From positions 28,230,144 through 28,294,143 of the forward strand of contig NC_061806.1 of assembly GCF_021462225.1 (NCBI RefSeq): a stretch of 64,000 nt of DNA, written 5' to 3'. Under the pieces are notes generated by a model that was not told where the DNA came from, did no database searches, and worked only from the letters and a program-made list of their open reading frames with translations. This document shows, piece by piece, positions 24,201-35,930 of the stretch. The stretch is from Girardinichthys multiradiatus. Taxonomy: Eukaryota; Chordata; Actinopteri; Cyprinodontiformes; Goodeidae. Position 1 is the stretch's first letter. Every line of letters begins with the position of its first letter. The position numbers were made by a program, and so were the translations under genes.

Positions 24201-25390
24201 CATAAACGGTTGTCTGGGTTCAGTCCTCAGGCTTCTGCTTGTGTGGTTGAGTTTTAATTGAGGGGAAAGACACTCATTACATCATTAATGTTAAATAGCG
24301 CCGCCCACTGTACACACAGAACCAGGTTCTGTCCGACAGACCAAACAACACAGCTTTTCTTTAAAAGAAACCAGTAAAATTAGACTTGGTCTCTCGATTG
24401 TTGCAGCTGTTCCCTCCCAGTAGACGGCTGTTTAATATTCTCAGAACTTCCTCAGGTCAAAGAAATCCAAAGTTTACAGAAAATAAATTGATACGTTCAA
24501 AGTTTAAAGGATAGGTCTGCCGGGAAGCATCACTGCTGATTGACATGTGGATGAGCATCAGCTACACTCCATCTATGTTAAACAATATAATATCATGATG
24601 TAATCTTTCCAAGCACAAAACAAACCCCACCGACTACACATCAAAGTGTTTATCTGAACCTCCACCATCATTTCCAGAAATCACCAGAAATTTACTGACA
24701 ACTTTTAGATTTTAAGCCACAGTCACTGATTTGACGGTTCTGAAGAATCTTGCATGGTCCATTCTGAAATACAAGAAACTGCTTGAAGTAACTCTTCCCA
24801 TTTATTTCTTTGTGAAAAGCAGATGGTTTAAAACATGATATGAAACAATGACGCAGCACATCAGAGAGAATGCTGCTGTGCTTCAATCTCCTGTTTCCAT
24901 CTCCAGTTCAGCCGACCTTAATGTGTTTCAGAATTGATGTGGGATCAGTGTATAGATCTGTGTGGCCCCACTTAACCTCAGTGAGACAGGCTGATTTACT
25001 TTCATTCTGCTGCAGGATGGTTGCACTCAGGCAAAGTCTGGCTTATTAAAGCAGTCATTATTTTTAGTGTTGGAGGTCTCAGAGTTCTCACCAAGGGAAA
25101 TGATCGGAGGGCTGTTTTCAACGTCCCTGAGTCAGAGGAACCTTCAGCTACAGAAGAGCTTTTCACATTGACTAGGAACTCTTAAGGGATGAACCTGTTT
25201 GACTTATCAAAGCTGGAGGGCCTCAGTTCACATAAGAGACAAAAATATTCAGTCATTAATCCAAATCTATTTCTATCTCCTTAGAGTTCAGTGAAACTTC
25301 TGAATCAGACTGTATTAATGTCCAAGGTTCCTCGGACTGACAAACATTCAATGTTGCTTTAAAATCACAGTAGAACTGCTGCTCCTTTCA
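21239..25390. other. Non-coding stretch, little recognisable
   Basis: No gene is supported. A purine-rich zone at 21660-22030 produces a 127-codon frame on the minus strand that is pyrimidine-driven and domain-free. A small direct repeat is at 23916-23969. The remainder is AT-rich sequence without classifiable elements. Confidence 0.4.
23916..23969. repeat. Three tandem copies of an 18-bp unit
   Basis: AGGTTTAAAGAGTCAATC is followed by two diverging 18-bp copies (AGGTTTGAAGAGTCAATA and AGGTTTAAAGATTCAAAG), separated by no or one base. It is a short old tandem duplication. Confidence 0.7.
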
Positions 25391-25505
25391 AATGGAGTCA
25401 GCTGAGGAGGTTCATATATGCTGGATGCCTCCCTGGATGTCTCCTATTAGAGGTTTTGGGCAACTCCTGGAGGAGCGATGGATGGAAGGATGGATAGATG
25501 GAGCC
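25391..25505 (+). mobile_element. RTE-like LINE 3'-end fragment with GGAT tail
   Basis: AGTCAGCTGAGGAGGTTCAT, then GGATGCCTCCCTGGATG and a short GATGGATGGAAGGATGG tail follow the end of RTE-type LINEs as I recall them. It lies about 30 bp before the hAT-like element and is not part of it. Confidence 0.55.
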
Positions 25506-26551
25506 CTCTAATATGTTAATAGATGTCATGTTTAGGAGAACCCAGCGCCATAGAAAGAGAGAGTTACGACACTCCCATTGACTTCTATAGAAAGAATGGA
25601 ATGAGGAAGACACGTGGGTCATGGACCTGCTAATAGTTCCAAAAACCAGCAGCTCCAGCATTGGACGTAGTTCATTGGTGTTTCGGAAGGATTTTTTACG
25701 GTAAGTTGATGAAAATACTACATTATTTTGCTATTGTGAAGCTTTAGTTGACTGTTCTGTCTCACAGTTATATTTTATATCGCCAGGTTTAGTTAATTAA
25801 ACTCGCTTGTTGTATTTTAATCGCAGCTAGCTCATTGCAAACATGGTGGGTTTAGACGGATCTATCTCATTGTGTCTGATTCAGCATTTTAAAATGTCCA
25901 TTACAGCTTACATTCTTAACGTTGATAATTTTCTAATTTTTATTGTAATTCCAGCTACTGACCTAGCACATCTTGAGAAGTACTGTGATATTGGCATGGT
26001 TAATTTAGTGAAAGTTATAGATTGTTTGTCAACGACGGCCCCATAAATGGGGACATTATCATTAAACGTGATTGTGAAGATGAGCGATTTTTTATTATTC
26101 TTTTCCAGGTAAACCACACGAAAATGGCTTAAATGAACTGCAGAACCTTGTTGCATACAAAGCACCACAAAGTAACAAGATCTCATTTTTCTGTCCTTAA
26201 AAATAATAAGAGCTGAATCAAGATGTTTGAACAAAATTATTTTAAGACCTTCACAAAGTTGGTATTTACAGCTGGACTGTTACTTAAAATAGTTTTTTGT
26301 TATTAGTTTTGCATTTGTTAGTCATGGGTGAAGTAGAAGTAGATATTAGAATCTATCTCAAGACAGAACAAGAAATTAAGAATTATTACAGGAACATATC
26401 AGCATCAATACACAGTAGAACAGTAACAAAAAATACTTTTAAACAATCAAAGGTAACACCGCTGTCATTGTATTCTTGTTGATTTGGAGTGCTGAAGCTG
26501 ACTGGTTGATGGGGAGGCTGTCAAAAAAAATCAAATCAAAGTGATCAGAAA

Positions 26552-28525
26552 TTATATATATATAGATAGAGAGAGAGAGAGAGAGATAAATATAATATAT
26601 ATAGAGAGACAGAGATAAATATAATATATATAGAGAGACAGAGATAAATATAATATATAGAGAGACAGATATAAATATATTATAGAGAGAGATAAATATA
26701 ATATATAGAGAGAGAGACAGACATAAATATAATGAAGAGAGAGAGATATAAATATATATAGAGACAGAGATAAATATAATATATATAGAGAGACAGAGAT
26801 AAATATAATATATAGAGAGAGACAGATATAAATATAATAGAGAGAGATAAATATAATATATAGAGAGAGACAGATATAAATATATTAGAGAGAGATAAAT
26901 ATAATATAGAAAGACAGATATAAATATAATATATAGAGAGAGACAGAGATAAATATAATATAGAGAGAGAGATAAATATAATATAGAAAGACAGATAAAA
27001 ATATAATATATAGAGAGAGACAGAGATAAATATAATATAGAGAGAGAGATAAATATAATATAGAAAGACAGATATAAATATAATATATAGAGAGAGACAG
27101 AGATAAATATAATATATAGAGAGACAGATATAAATATATTATAGAGAGAGATAAATATAATATAGAAAGACAGATATAAATATAATATATAGAGAGAGAC
27201 AGAGAAAATGTAATATAGAGAGACAGAGATAAATATAATATATAGAGAGACAGATATAAATATATTATAGAGAGAGAGATAAATATAATATAGAAAGACA
27301 GATATAAATATAATATATAGAGAGAGACAGATATAAATATATTAGAGAGAGATAAATATAATATAGAAAGACAGATATAAATATAATATATAGAGAGAGA
27401 GAGAAAATGTAATATAGAGAGACAGAGATAAATATAATATATAGAGAGACAGAGATAAATATAATATAGAGAGACAGAGATAAATATAATATAGAAAGAC
27501 AGATATAAATATAATATATAGAAAGAGACAGAGATAAATATAATATATATAGAGAGAGATAAATATAATATATATAGAGAGAGATAAATATAATAGAGAG
27601 AGAGACAGAGATAAATATATTAGAGAGAGAGAGAGAGAGATAAATATAATATATAGAGAGAGACATAGATAAATATAATAGAGAGAGAGACAGAGATAAA
27701 TATATTAGAGAGAGAGAGAGATAGATAAATATAATATATAGAGAGAGACAGAGATAAATATAATAGAGAGAGAGACAGAGATAAATATATTATAGAGAGA
27801 GAGATAAATATAATATATAGAGAGAGACAGAGAGAAATATAATATAGAGAGAAAGACAGAGATAAATATATTATAGAGAGAGAGAGAGATAAATATAATA
27901 TATATAGAGAGACAGAGATAAATATAATATAGAGAGAGACAGATATAAATATATTATAGAGAGAGATAAATATAATATATAGAGAGAGACAAATATAATA
28001 TAGAAAGACAGATATAAATATAATATATAGAGAGAGACAGAGAAAATATAATATAGAGAGACAGAGATAAATATAATATATATAGAGAGAGATAAATATA
28101 ATATATATAGAGAGAGATAAATATAATAGAGAGAGACAGAGATAAATATATTAGAAAGAGAGAGAGATAAATATAATATATAGAGAGAGACAGAGATAAA
28201 TATATTAGAGAGAGAGAGATAAATATAATATAGAAAGACAGATATAAATATAATATATAGAGAGAGACAGAGATAAATATAATATATATAGAGAGAGATA
28301 AATATAATAGAGAGAGAGACAGAGATAAATATATTAGAGAGAGAGACAGAGATAAATATATTAGAGAGAGAGAGAGAGAGAGAGATAAATATAATATATA
28401 TAGAGAGACAGAGATAAATATATTAGAGAGAGAGAGAGAGAGATAAATATAATATATAGAGAGAGACAGAGAGAAATATAATATAGAGAGAAAGACAGAG
28501 ATAAATATATATAGAGTGAGATAGT
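26552..28525. repeat. ~2-kb GAGA/TATA satellite inside the hAT-like element
   Basis: About 2 kb of tandem units of roughly 25-33 bp combine a GAGAGAGACAGA segment with an ATAAATATAATATATA segment. Unit length varies with the number of GA and TA steps, and larger blocks recur (for example units with GAAAGACAGATATAAATATA). The strands are strongly asymmetric: the + strand is almost free of C. The Ser-Leu-Tyr-Ile minus-strand frames of 133 and 202 codons are artefacts. Confidence 0.95.
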
Positions 28526-29070
28526 GTTTTGAAAAAACACATTTACTTTTCTTCGTATTCACTGGAAGGCATTTACTTTTTTTTGCCCTTCAGTATGACC
28601 TTCCAGCTATGATAGTGATTGATTCTGAGTCCTCTAAACTGTTCCTGTATTGTTTTCAGGGAGGTCAGCAGATGTGGTGACTGACTTCAAAAGGAGCTGC
28701 TGCCAATGATGCCAAGGAGGATGAACCCTCATTCGGACTTGGGCACCTTTCTACCTTGTCCAGATTTGATCAGATACAGTTTATTGGTGCAGATGTAATT
28801 AATAAACTGTATAAATGGTAGTGCAAGTACTTCTTTATTAGAGCTAGTTTTGCATTATACATATCTTACAGTACATTGTTTGGTCATTTATTTTTGTACA
28901 ATTCACAGTTGTTTTGTCATCTAATACAATTTTAACTAGTTTCAATTAAATGAACATTTTAGTCAATGAATTACAATTTTACAACAATTGTCAGACTACA
29001 GGCACAATCAACTCTGTTATAGATACAAGTACTCATTTCGCATGACAGCAAAAAATAGAATAATTATGTC

Positions 29071-29420
29071 AGTCATTTTCTACTGCTTATTCCATAGTGG
29101 GTCACGGGGGAGCCAGTGCCTATCTCCAGCAGTCTATGGGCGAGAGGTGGGGTACACCCTGGACAGGTCGTCAGTCCATCGCAGGGCAACACACAAACAA
29201 CCATACACACACTCATTCATACACCTAAGGGCAATTTAGAGTTACCAATTAACCTAACAGGCATGTTTTTGGACTGTGGGAGGAAGCCAGAGTACCCGGT
29301 GAGAACCCACGCATGCACAGGGAGAACATGCAAACTCCATGCAGAAAGACCCCAGGCTGGGAATTGAACCCAGGACCTTCTTGCTGCAAGGCAACAGTGC
29401 TACCAACTGCGCCACCGTGC
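29071..29420 (-). mobile_element. Full-length tRNA-derived SINE nested in the hAT-like element
   Basis: Read on the minus strand, the 350-bp insert starts CTGCACGGTGGCGCAGTTGG, a tRNA-like A box (complement of 29403-29414). It has a B box GGTTCAATTCC (complement of 29360-29370), then the body with GTTTGCATGTTCTCCCTGTG and GGACTGTGGGAGG (complement sense) and a tail ending in GACT. Perfect 14-bp duplications AGAATAATTATGTC flank it at 29057-29070 and 29421-29434. Since it sits inside the hAT-like copy, it either inserted after that copy or came along with it. Confidence 0.9.
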
Positions 29421-29674
29421 AGAATAATTATGTCTTCTACAAAAATTAAGAATTCATCCCAGGTCTTCAGTCATATTTTCATGGCCGTTGTTCTGAGGCC
29501 AACGCGTCACGTCACACGTAGGTCACATTTAGAAAAGCACAATTGGTTGTAATTTCCAGCATTTGTTTCCGAATCCGGACACAGATGCCTTCAGGGTTCA
29601 CAAAAAAACTCCGACAGACTTTGGCGATAGGCTGATGACGACTGATTACAACCACACATTCACGGAATGGTCAA

Positions 29675-29767
29675 ATTATCGTACATTTGGCCTTTTTTTT
29701 TTAGGAATATTGATCCTACATCGTACAGAGAGCAAAATTATCGTACAAACACAATGATTATCGTACA
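29675..29767 (+). promoter_or_regulatory. Subterminal ATTATCGTACA motif cluster of the hAT-like element
   Basis: ATTATCGTACA occurs exactly at 29675-29685, 29737-29747 and 29757-29767. A fourth TCGTACA core is at 29721-29727. All lie within 170 bp of the right terminus. Short repeated subterminal motifs are typical transposase-binding sites in hAT elements. I did not see the motif in the left 300 bp. The binding role is inference. Confidence 0.45.
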
Positions 29768-29848
29768 CCTTGCAACACTGCACGTGACCGCCTATCGGCG
29801 AGTTCAAAGAGTGTCGTAACTCTCTCTTTCTATGGCGCTGGGAGAACC

Positions 29849-32800
29849 ATCAGCTTTTCTCTGTGTTCTGTTTTATCTGATGCTGTAAATTTTAAAAATC
29901 AGCCAGGACACAAATGCTCCTCAGGTCCCAGCAGAGTTCTGACTGGTTTGATGTATTCATCCTGCAGAGCTTCCCCTTTAATTTCTCCTGATCCTGATTG
30001 TTGCTCCTCCACCAAATCCTTCATAACATCATCATATCTTAAACTGTAACTCTGAATAGACACAAATGTTTAACGTTTCCACACGACTGACAAAGTTGAT
30101 TGAAAACCAATGTGGTCATTCTGTCAGTTACAAATGTCATCTGCAGCATGGAGCTGATGTACCCTGGAGATGATGTCCTGAACCCTGGTTGCTCAGGGTG
30201 TGCAGCCGGTGTTTGGTTTGTCCATCCTAGCTAGCTGAAATATGATTGTGCTTTAAATGGGGCAGTTTTTGGATAAATTGGTTCTGTAACATCATGAATC
30301 ATCTAGACTGATGGTCCCTCTTCATGTGATAGTTGTGTGGACGTGTGGATCAACAATCAGGACCAAATCCCTATCCTCCCCATGGCTTCACAGAGCTGCT
30401 ATGCCACCCTGTGCCAGCTTGGAGCTCCGTTCCTCTGCCTCCCTCATTTTGTTGTCATTTGTCATCAGGCAGCCTCTTACACACACACACACCCTCATAG
30501 TGATAAAAGAGATGGCATTTCCAGAGACACCTGTGCCTCTGTTCTTCAAATCCTCCCCCATCGCTGCACACTCAGAGCTGCACATGTCCTCTCATATGCA
30601 TGTCAGTGTACAACAGGATTTGTTGGACACGTGCGTTTGCATATGCTCATACGCTGCACTTGCACCCTCATGTGCACGCCCAGAGACAAACAAGCAGTAC
30701 ATATGCACTCACTCCCACTCTCTCGGAGGCTCATGTGTGTTATTTATCCAGAACACAGTCCATCTGCCGTCACGGCTAAGCTACGCTTGTTTACCTCCCA
30801 CCACACACACACTCTAGCACACACACGCACACACATACATACAGACAGATTGTTAGGATGTATAGTCAGGAGAATTTCCAACAAACACCTGTAGTACTCA
30901 CATCGACAGCCCGTCATCTTCTCAGAAGAACGGAGCTGGTTTCACTGGGTAGAAATCACAGAGATCCTGAAATCTGATGACAGACTGTAGCTGAACCATA
31001 CAGATATTCAAGGTTCATGGTTCTCTTTCACACACTTGCTGATTTCCCCCACACACACACTTCAGAAAAAAACCTGCACCTTCGGGTTGACCACAGGTAG
31101 CAGCTGCCTCAGGAACTGAACCAAAGCTTTAAAGGACGCTCCAAACTGAGCCACAGAATGTTTTCAGTTGAATACTTTCATCAGACTTAACATTGTCTCC
31201 GACATGAGACAGTGGAGGAATAATATCAGCTTTACAAGGGATTCACTAACTTGGAGATTCAATTAATATTGCAGTCAAGTTGTTTGTGAAAACCAAAAAA
31301 ACAAAAACAAATGTTACTTTAAAATTCTGCTCTGAAATCAGGAAACTTCAGTTAATTAGGTGAAAAAACGACATTTGGTCCAGAAACTGAAAATAATTGG
31401 TAATTTATCCAATGAATTTGCTTCGACACCCTGCTGACAGATTTAATAAATTAATTTATCTACATGTTGTCACTAGCTAAGTTTTAGCTTTAGCTCATTA
31501 AAGTGGACCTGTGGGAATCAGATATGTGTTGATGTTTCAATCTGTCTTTATTTTTTCGCATTCATAAAACAAAAGCTGAAATGATTAAAGGAAACTAAGT
31601 GAAATCAGGTCTAAAATGCACCATTTAAATGGTTCTTTAAAGTTATTGACCTGAAAAACTGTAAATCTGCAGTTAATTTACCTGCTGGGCTTTAATAACT
31701 GAAACCATCTTTAGCTTATTCCTTCTTCACGTGTTTTGTTTTTGGAGGAGATTCCAGGAACAGCACCAGAACTCAACCCACATTGTTCCTACCCCTGGCA
31801 GATTTAGGTTTAAATCAATCTTTTAGTTCTACTAACTGGTGTCTCCTGATTGGAAGTCATATTAATGTTTTGTAAAGATTAGGGTGATGGTGAGGAGGCT
31901 TCCACCTCCAAAACTAAAAGTCCAGAGAAAACATTTTAAAATCTGCTCAGCAACTAGAAGAAGTATTTACATTGAGGGTGGGTGGGTGGTTGTCTGTCTT
32001 TTGTCCAATTATTAATTCATTCATAGACAACACCTGCATCCAGCAGCAGATCATCACCAATTTGAATTTTTCTGGTAGATGTGCAGGCAGCAGACATGTT
32101 TTCCTCTTTGTTCTGCAGGCAGATCAGAAAAATGTAAATGTTCTGATGAATATGTTATGTTGCTGTTATCCATCATGGAAAACGGTGACAGAAACTCACG
32201 CAGAGCGACTGAACGCTGCTGTGAAACATCGACATGTTTGCACAGATTGGAGGGAAACGGGCTCTGTGCACAGACACGCACACACACACACAACCCTTAC
32301 GTCATATATGAGCAGATAAAATGTGTCAGCAATGTTGTCTCATTTACGCTTTGTGATGAGCACCATCTCTGTTGTTACTCCCTGAAACTCATACCAGTGT
32401 GTGTGTGTGTGTGTATTTTATTTACTGGTGGAAAGTGTCTCATGGTATCAGTCAGCTGCGGACACCAGCGCTCTCTTTGTCATGTGGTTTTAACTGGCCT
32501 GGCTGCTACTGATGGATGGTGGACTCATGGAGCTTGAAATCATCATCCAGAACTGGTGGATCTCCAGATAACAAAGGCAGGAACAAAAGGAACGACTGAG
32601 GGAGAGATGAAGGAGCAGGAGGGAAGGAAGGTCACCATGAGCCAGGACGGGTTAAGTCCTGCTGAGCCAAGACATCACGACACACACAGGTTTCATTGAG
32701 TTCAACCGTTATCCCACATCTTAGCAGCATTTTAAACAATGAAACCTGCATTCATTAAACAGAGTTCAGCAGTCGGCTGGTTTGGAAACTGCGTGATGGA

Positions 32801-35189
32801 TATTTATTGCTTCATTTTCCAAACACACACACAGCCTCAGGTGTCGGGTTTTAATTTGTGCTTCCTGGCGTTGTGTCATGCAGGCCTGCCTCATAGATCC
32901 CATGTTGTTCCTCTCATTTGGCACGTAGATAAATCTCATTTCAGTTTATGAGACAGTGTTTGGGAGCCAGAGCAGACCAGCCGCAGAACATGAGGACAAA
33001 ATCAGGGCAGAAGGTCTGATTGACGGTTTCTGGCTGCAAGATAATAAAAAAAACATTCAGGATAACCTGAAAAGACAGAACAGAAGAAGAATGTTCAGGG
33101 TCTGATTTGTTATTGCTTTTTGCTGCCTGATTGGATTCATGTGTGTTTGTTTCTATGTCCTAATTAATTTGGACCTAATAACATGCAAGGTTACAGAGTT
33201 TTCCTCTGTAAACACAACTGGTGCAAACATTCATTCATCCCATCATTAGTTAAGCTCATTAATGAGTCTTAGTGCGAGATGAACAGACAGCAAGGAAACC
33301 AGTAAAGTCAAACAGACTCTAAATTGACCAGTTTGGTTCTGTGGATTGTTTTGGTTATCTTTTATCCAGGAGAATGCTAAATTTGGCCCTGGTTTTACTG
33401 TTTTCAGTTCATCTTTTTAACTAATTGTTCTTAATGAATTGGTTTTTGTGATTCGTTTTTTTTTTTTTATTGCATTTTTTATTTATTTATGTATGTATTT
33501 ATTTATTTGAAGTTACGGATGAGTTGCAGATAAGTTGCGGATGTGAGCTGGCCAATTCTCTGTCCAAAGCAAATTTCTCCCACAGGAGACAAATAAAGAG
33601 TCTTTTGACTTTGACTTGAAAAACATCCATGTGTCACTTTCAGCAGGACAGGAAGCAGAAAACCTCCGCCTGCTTTCTGGGTTTGTCTCTAATGTTGGCT
33701 TCAGCAGGAGAAGGTTGGTTTCTGTGATCCAGTTTCCTCCAGAGATGCTGCTCCATGTGAGATCAAGTGGCTCTAGATAAAACTAAAACGTGCTGATATA
33801 TTTATTTCTGGGCTGAACGTGGAAATCCTTTGTAATCAGAACGCTGTCAGAACTGATCCAAAGTTTCAACACTTCCTTTCCTGATTCATGTGTCCTGCTG
33901 TTAGATGTTAAAGTAGTTTTACTGATCTTGCTGAGCTCAGTCCTTTCTGTGTTTCCTGTGATTATCCTTCCTCACAATCAAGCACAGTTGTTTAAGCAAG
34001 ACGTGGTGCAGTGTAAAACCTCTCCAGCACATCTCAGCTCTGCTGTCGGTTTGGTTATTCAGAGAAAAAGAAATGTCTCTGCCCCAGCCGTCTTCTTTCT
34101 GTCTGTGTGCCAACCTTCCCGCTGTTGAGCAGTTAATGTCCTCCAGGACGGGACAAATTGACCCGGCCCCCTGGGGCGGCCTTAGGGGACACTGCTGATT
34201 GTGTCCTCAGCTGTCATGTACAGGAATTCCTTGGTCTGCACATCTTACTCAGCCAGCAGGAGCACAGACTCAGGGTCAAATTGTAGCGAGATGTCAGAGA
34301 AGCTGCAGGTTATTTAGAATTAGGACAGCAGATTAAAAACCTCCAGATGGACTCATGCAACTCTGTTAAATAAAACACAAAAGAGGAAATATTATAAGAC
34401 ATAAAACCCTGCAGACTGATGATGAGATGAACCTTTCATCTGTTTTCCTGCACAGAAACTCATTTCTAATGGTCCAACTGACTTGCTGTGTTGGGATTTA
34501 AAGGTTCTGCAGTTGAGGAGGTTTGTGTTATCTGCTCTTCCCTATGAACCGATGTAACGATGGGACCAGTAAAGATGTCATAGATATCAGTGGGGCCACA
34601 GTGGCCCCTGCAGTGTTAGTTTTGCAGTTACGTGTATGTCTGGTGCTGGCAGGCTTGCCTTGGTGTACTTTCCATCTGTGTGCTTTGTTCTACTGCACCC
34701 CAGAGGTCCTTACACAGTCCCTGATGGCCCATAAAGGGCCCCCACCTATAAACACCAGCATTAATAACTTGTGCCCGGTCTCTGCACGAGCTGACTGTTG
34801 TTTATAAGGCTGTAAAATTCAATTAGGCTGTAGGGGACTGGGCCAGCCAGCCTTACTGCCTGCCAGGGTGACATTTCATTTGCAATGAATCATGGGCCGG
34901 AGAAGGACCAGACCAGCAAGCAGCAACACCTTCCATTCGAACTGTCTGCTTCTCTAAGCTCAGACCTGTTTTCTGTCTGACGTTTACAAAGAACTGATTT
35001 TCTTTCAACCAGAGCATTTATTCTCCATCTGCTTCTCATGTTTCTTCAGCCAGCACCTCATCTCTGCTCACTTACTCTTTGTACTTCACTTCAGACAAAT
35101 TACAGTTTAAATCCACAGTAATAGTCTCCCTAGCTCTATCAGGACATACTGGAACAATTTCAAATATTCCCTCCAAGCAGTGGATTCTT
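29849..35189. other. Non-coding stretch with LINE tail and palindrome
   Basis: No exon is supported. CA-rich patches near 30480-30840 cause overlapping frames of up to 185 codons on the + strand that have no domain and are rejected. A LINE-like tail is at about 33560-33620. GGGGCCAC (34592-34599) and GTGGCCCC (34601-34608) form a perfect palindrome around one A. The 34590-34910 stretch is moderate-GC, non-repetitive and contains several TAAT-type sites; it could be a conserved regulatory element, which only alignment can show. Confidence 0.4.
33560..33620 (+). repeat. LINE-type 3' tail
   Basis: CACAGGAGACAAATAAAGAG followed by TCTTTTGACTTTGACTTG resembles the AATAAAG plus short tandem tail seen at the 3' ends of fish LINEs. 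No coding part remains upstream. Confidence 0.45.
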
Positions 35190-35480
35190 TCTGACTTTAT
35201 TACTCTCTCACAGCATTCGGGAGGAACTTTGGTCCACTATTCTGTGTAAAGCTGCTTCAGCTCTGTGAGGTTTCTGCTGAGCTCTCTGAAGGTCCCGCCA
35301 CAGCATTTAAACCAGGTTGAAGTCTAAACTTTGACTATGCCATTGCTACACCTTGGTGCCCACGGTCTGTAGCTGTAGAACAAGCCCAAATCATCAGTCC
35401 TCCACTACTATGCTTTACAGTGTTTGGTTTTCTCATTTTAGGCTTTTTGGTGTGTTTGTCGTTCATGTTTCCTAAAAGGT
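35190..35480 (-). pseudogene. Tc1-like transposase fragment, minus strand
   Basis: On the minus strand the stretch around 35310-35350 matches the C-terminal SQSxDLN block of Tc1-like transposases; it is the same phrase found near 19440 (GTCTAAACTTTGACTATGCC here). The stretch at 35390-35440 matches the coding of the GGG-rich motif upstream of it. The part between is deleted. No intact frame remains. Confidence 0.6.
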
Positions 35481-35930
35481 CTTTTTTCAGTGTGGAAGGT
35501 GTTTGTCATATAACTAATTTTCCACTAAATCAGCTGTTTCTGCTTGGGGACAGTAAAACACAATGAACCTGCAGAAGTGATGAATGACTATTTGTGCCTG
35601 AATTTGAAAACATTGTTGTATTGTACTTGTAAGCTGAGGTAAAGTTGTGGACTTCCAGAGCAGCTGGTCTGCTTACATGGGACCAGATCCCAGGTACTGA
35701 ACGTATCCTGAATAAATTCTGAATGTAGTTAGGATGGGGCTGGTTACAGATTCTGGGTGTTATTCTGAGACACTGGAGAGATAGGTGGTTGTTGTGGTGG
35801 AAACCACATCCTATGAATTACGTTAAGCAGATTTAGGGATAGTGGAGCAGATGAGGAAAAACCTTGGTACCATTTCTGGACTGGTATAAAGGGGACTGAG
35901 GAGATTTCTCTGGAGAACGTTGGACTTGGA

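Larger units (their letters stand above)
25543..29840. mobile_element. hAT-like DNA transposon, non-autonomous, 4298 bp
   Basis: The ends are perfect 32-bp inverted repeats starting CAGCGCCATAGAAAGAGAGA (25543-25574 and 29809-29840). They are flanked by identical 8-bp duplications GGAGAACC (25535-25542 and 29841-29848). An 8-bp duplication and termini of the form C-A-G-N-G fit the hAT superfamily; P elements also make 8-bp duplications but usually have other termini. Inside are a left arm of about 1 kb, a 2-kb GAGA/TATA satellite, a nested SINE and a right arm with repeated TCGTACA motifs. No hAT dimerisation or catalytic domain is recognised in any frame, so the copy is taken as non-autonomous. 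Perfect TIRs and duplication suggest a fairly young insertion. Confidence 0.88.

Noticed and set aside
26552..28525. CRISPR-like array
   Set aside because: Units have no unique spacers and vary in length by simple-sequence steps; the genome is vertebrate.
27265..28562. Ser-Leu-Tyr-Ile repetitive frames of 133 and 202 codons on the minus strand
   Set aside because: They read through the GAGA/TATA satellite and have no coding character.
29341..29420. tRNA gene on the minus strand
   Set aside because: It is the tRNA-like head of a 350-bp SINE with target duplications.
30311..30894. 168- and 185-codon overlapping + strand frames
   Set aside because: Two long frames share the same CA-rich DNA, with Cys/His-rich composition, no domain and no splice or start context.
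32079..32537. Possible Cys-rich exon (GRSEKCKCSDEYV) that might be Eph exon 4
   Set aside because: Cys spacing does not match the CPPGFYK-type exon and the frame continues into unrelated sequence, including GT repeats.
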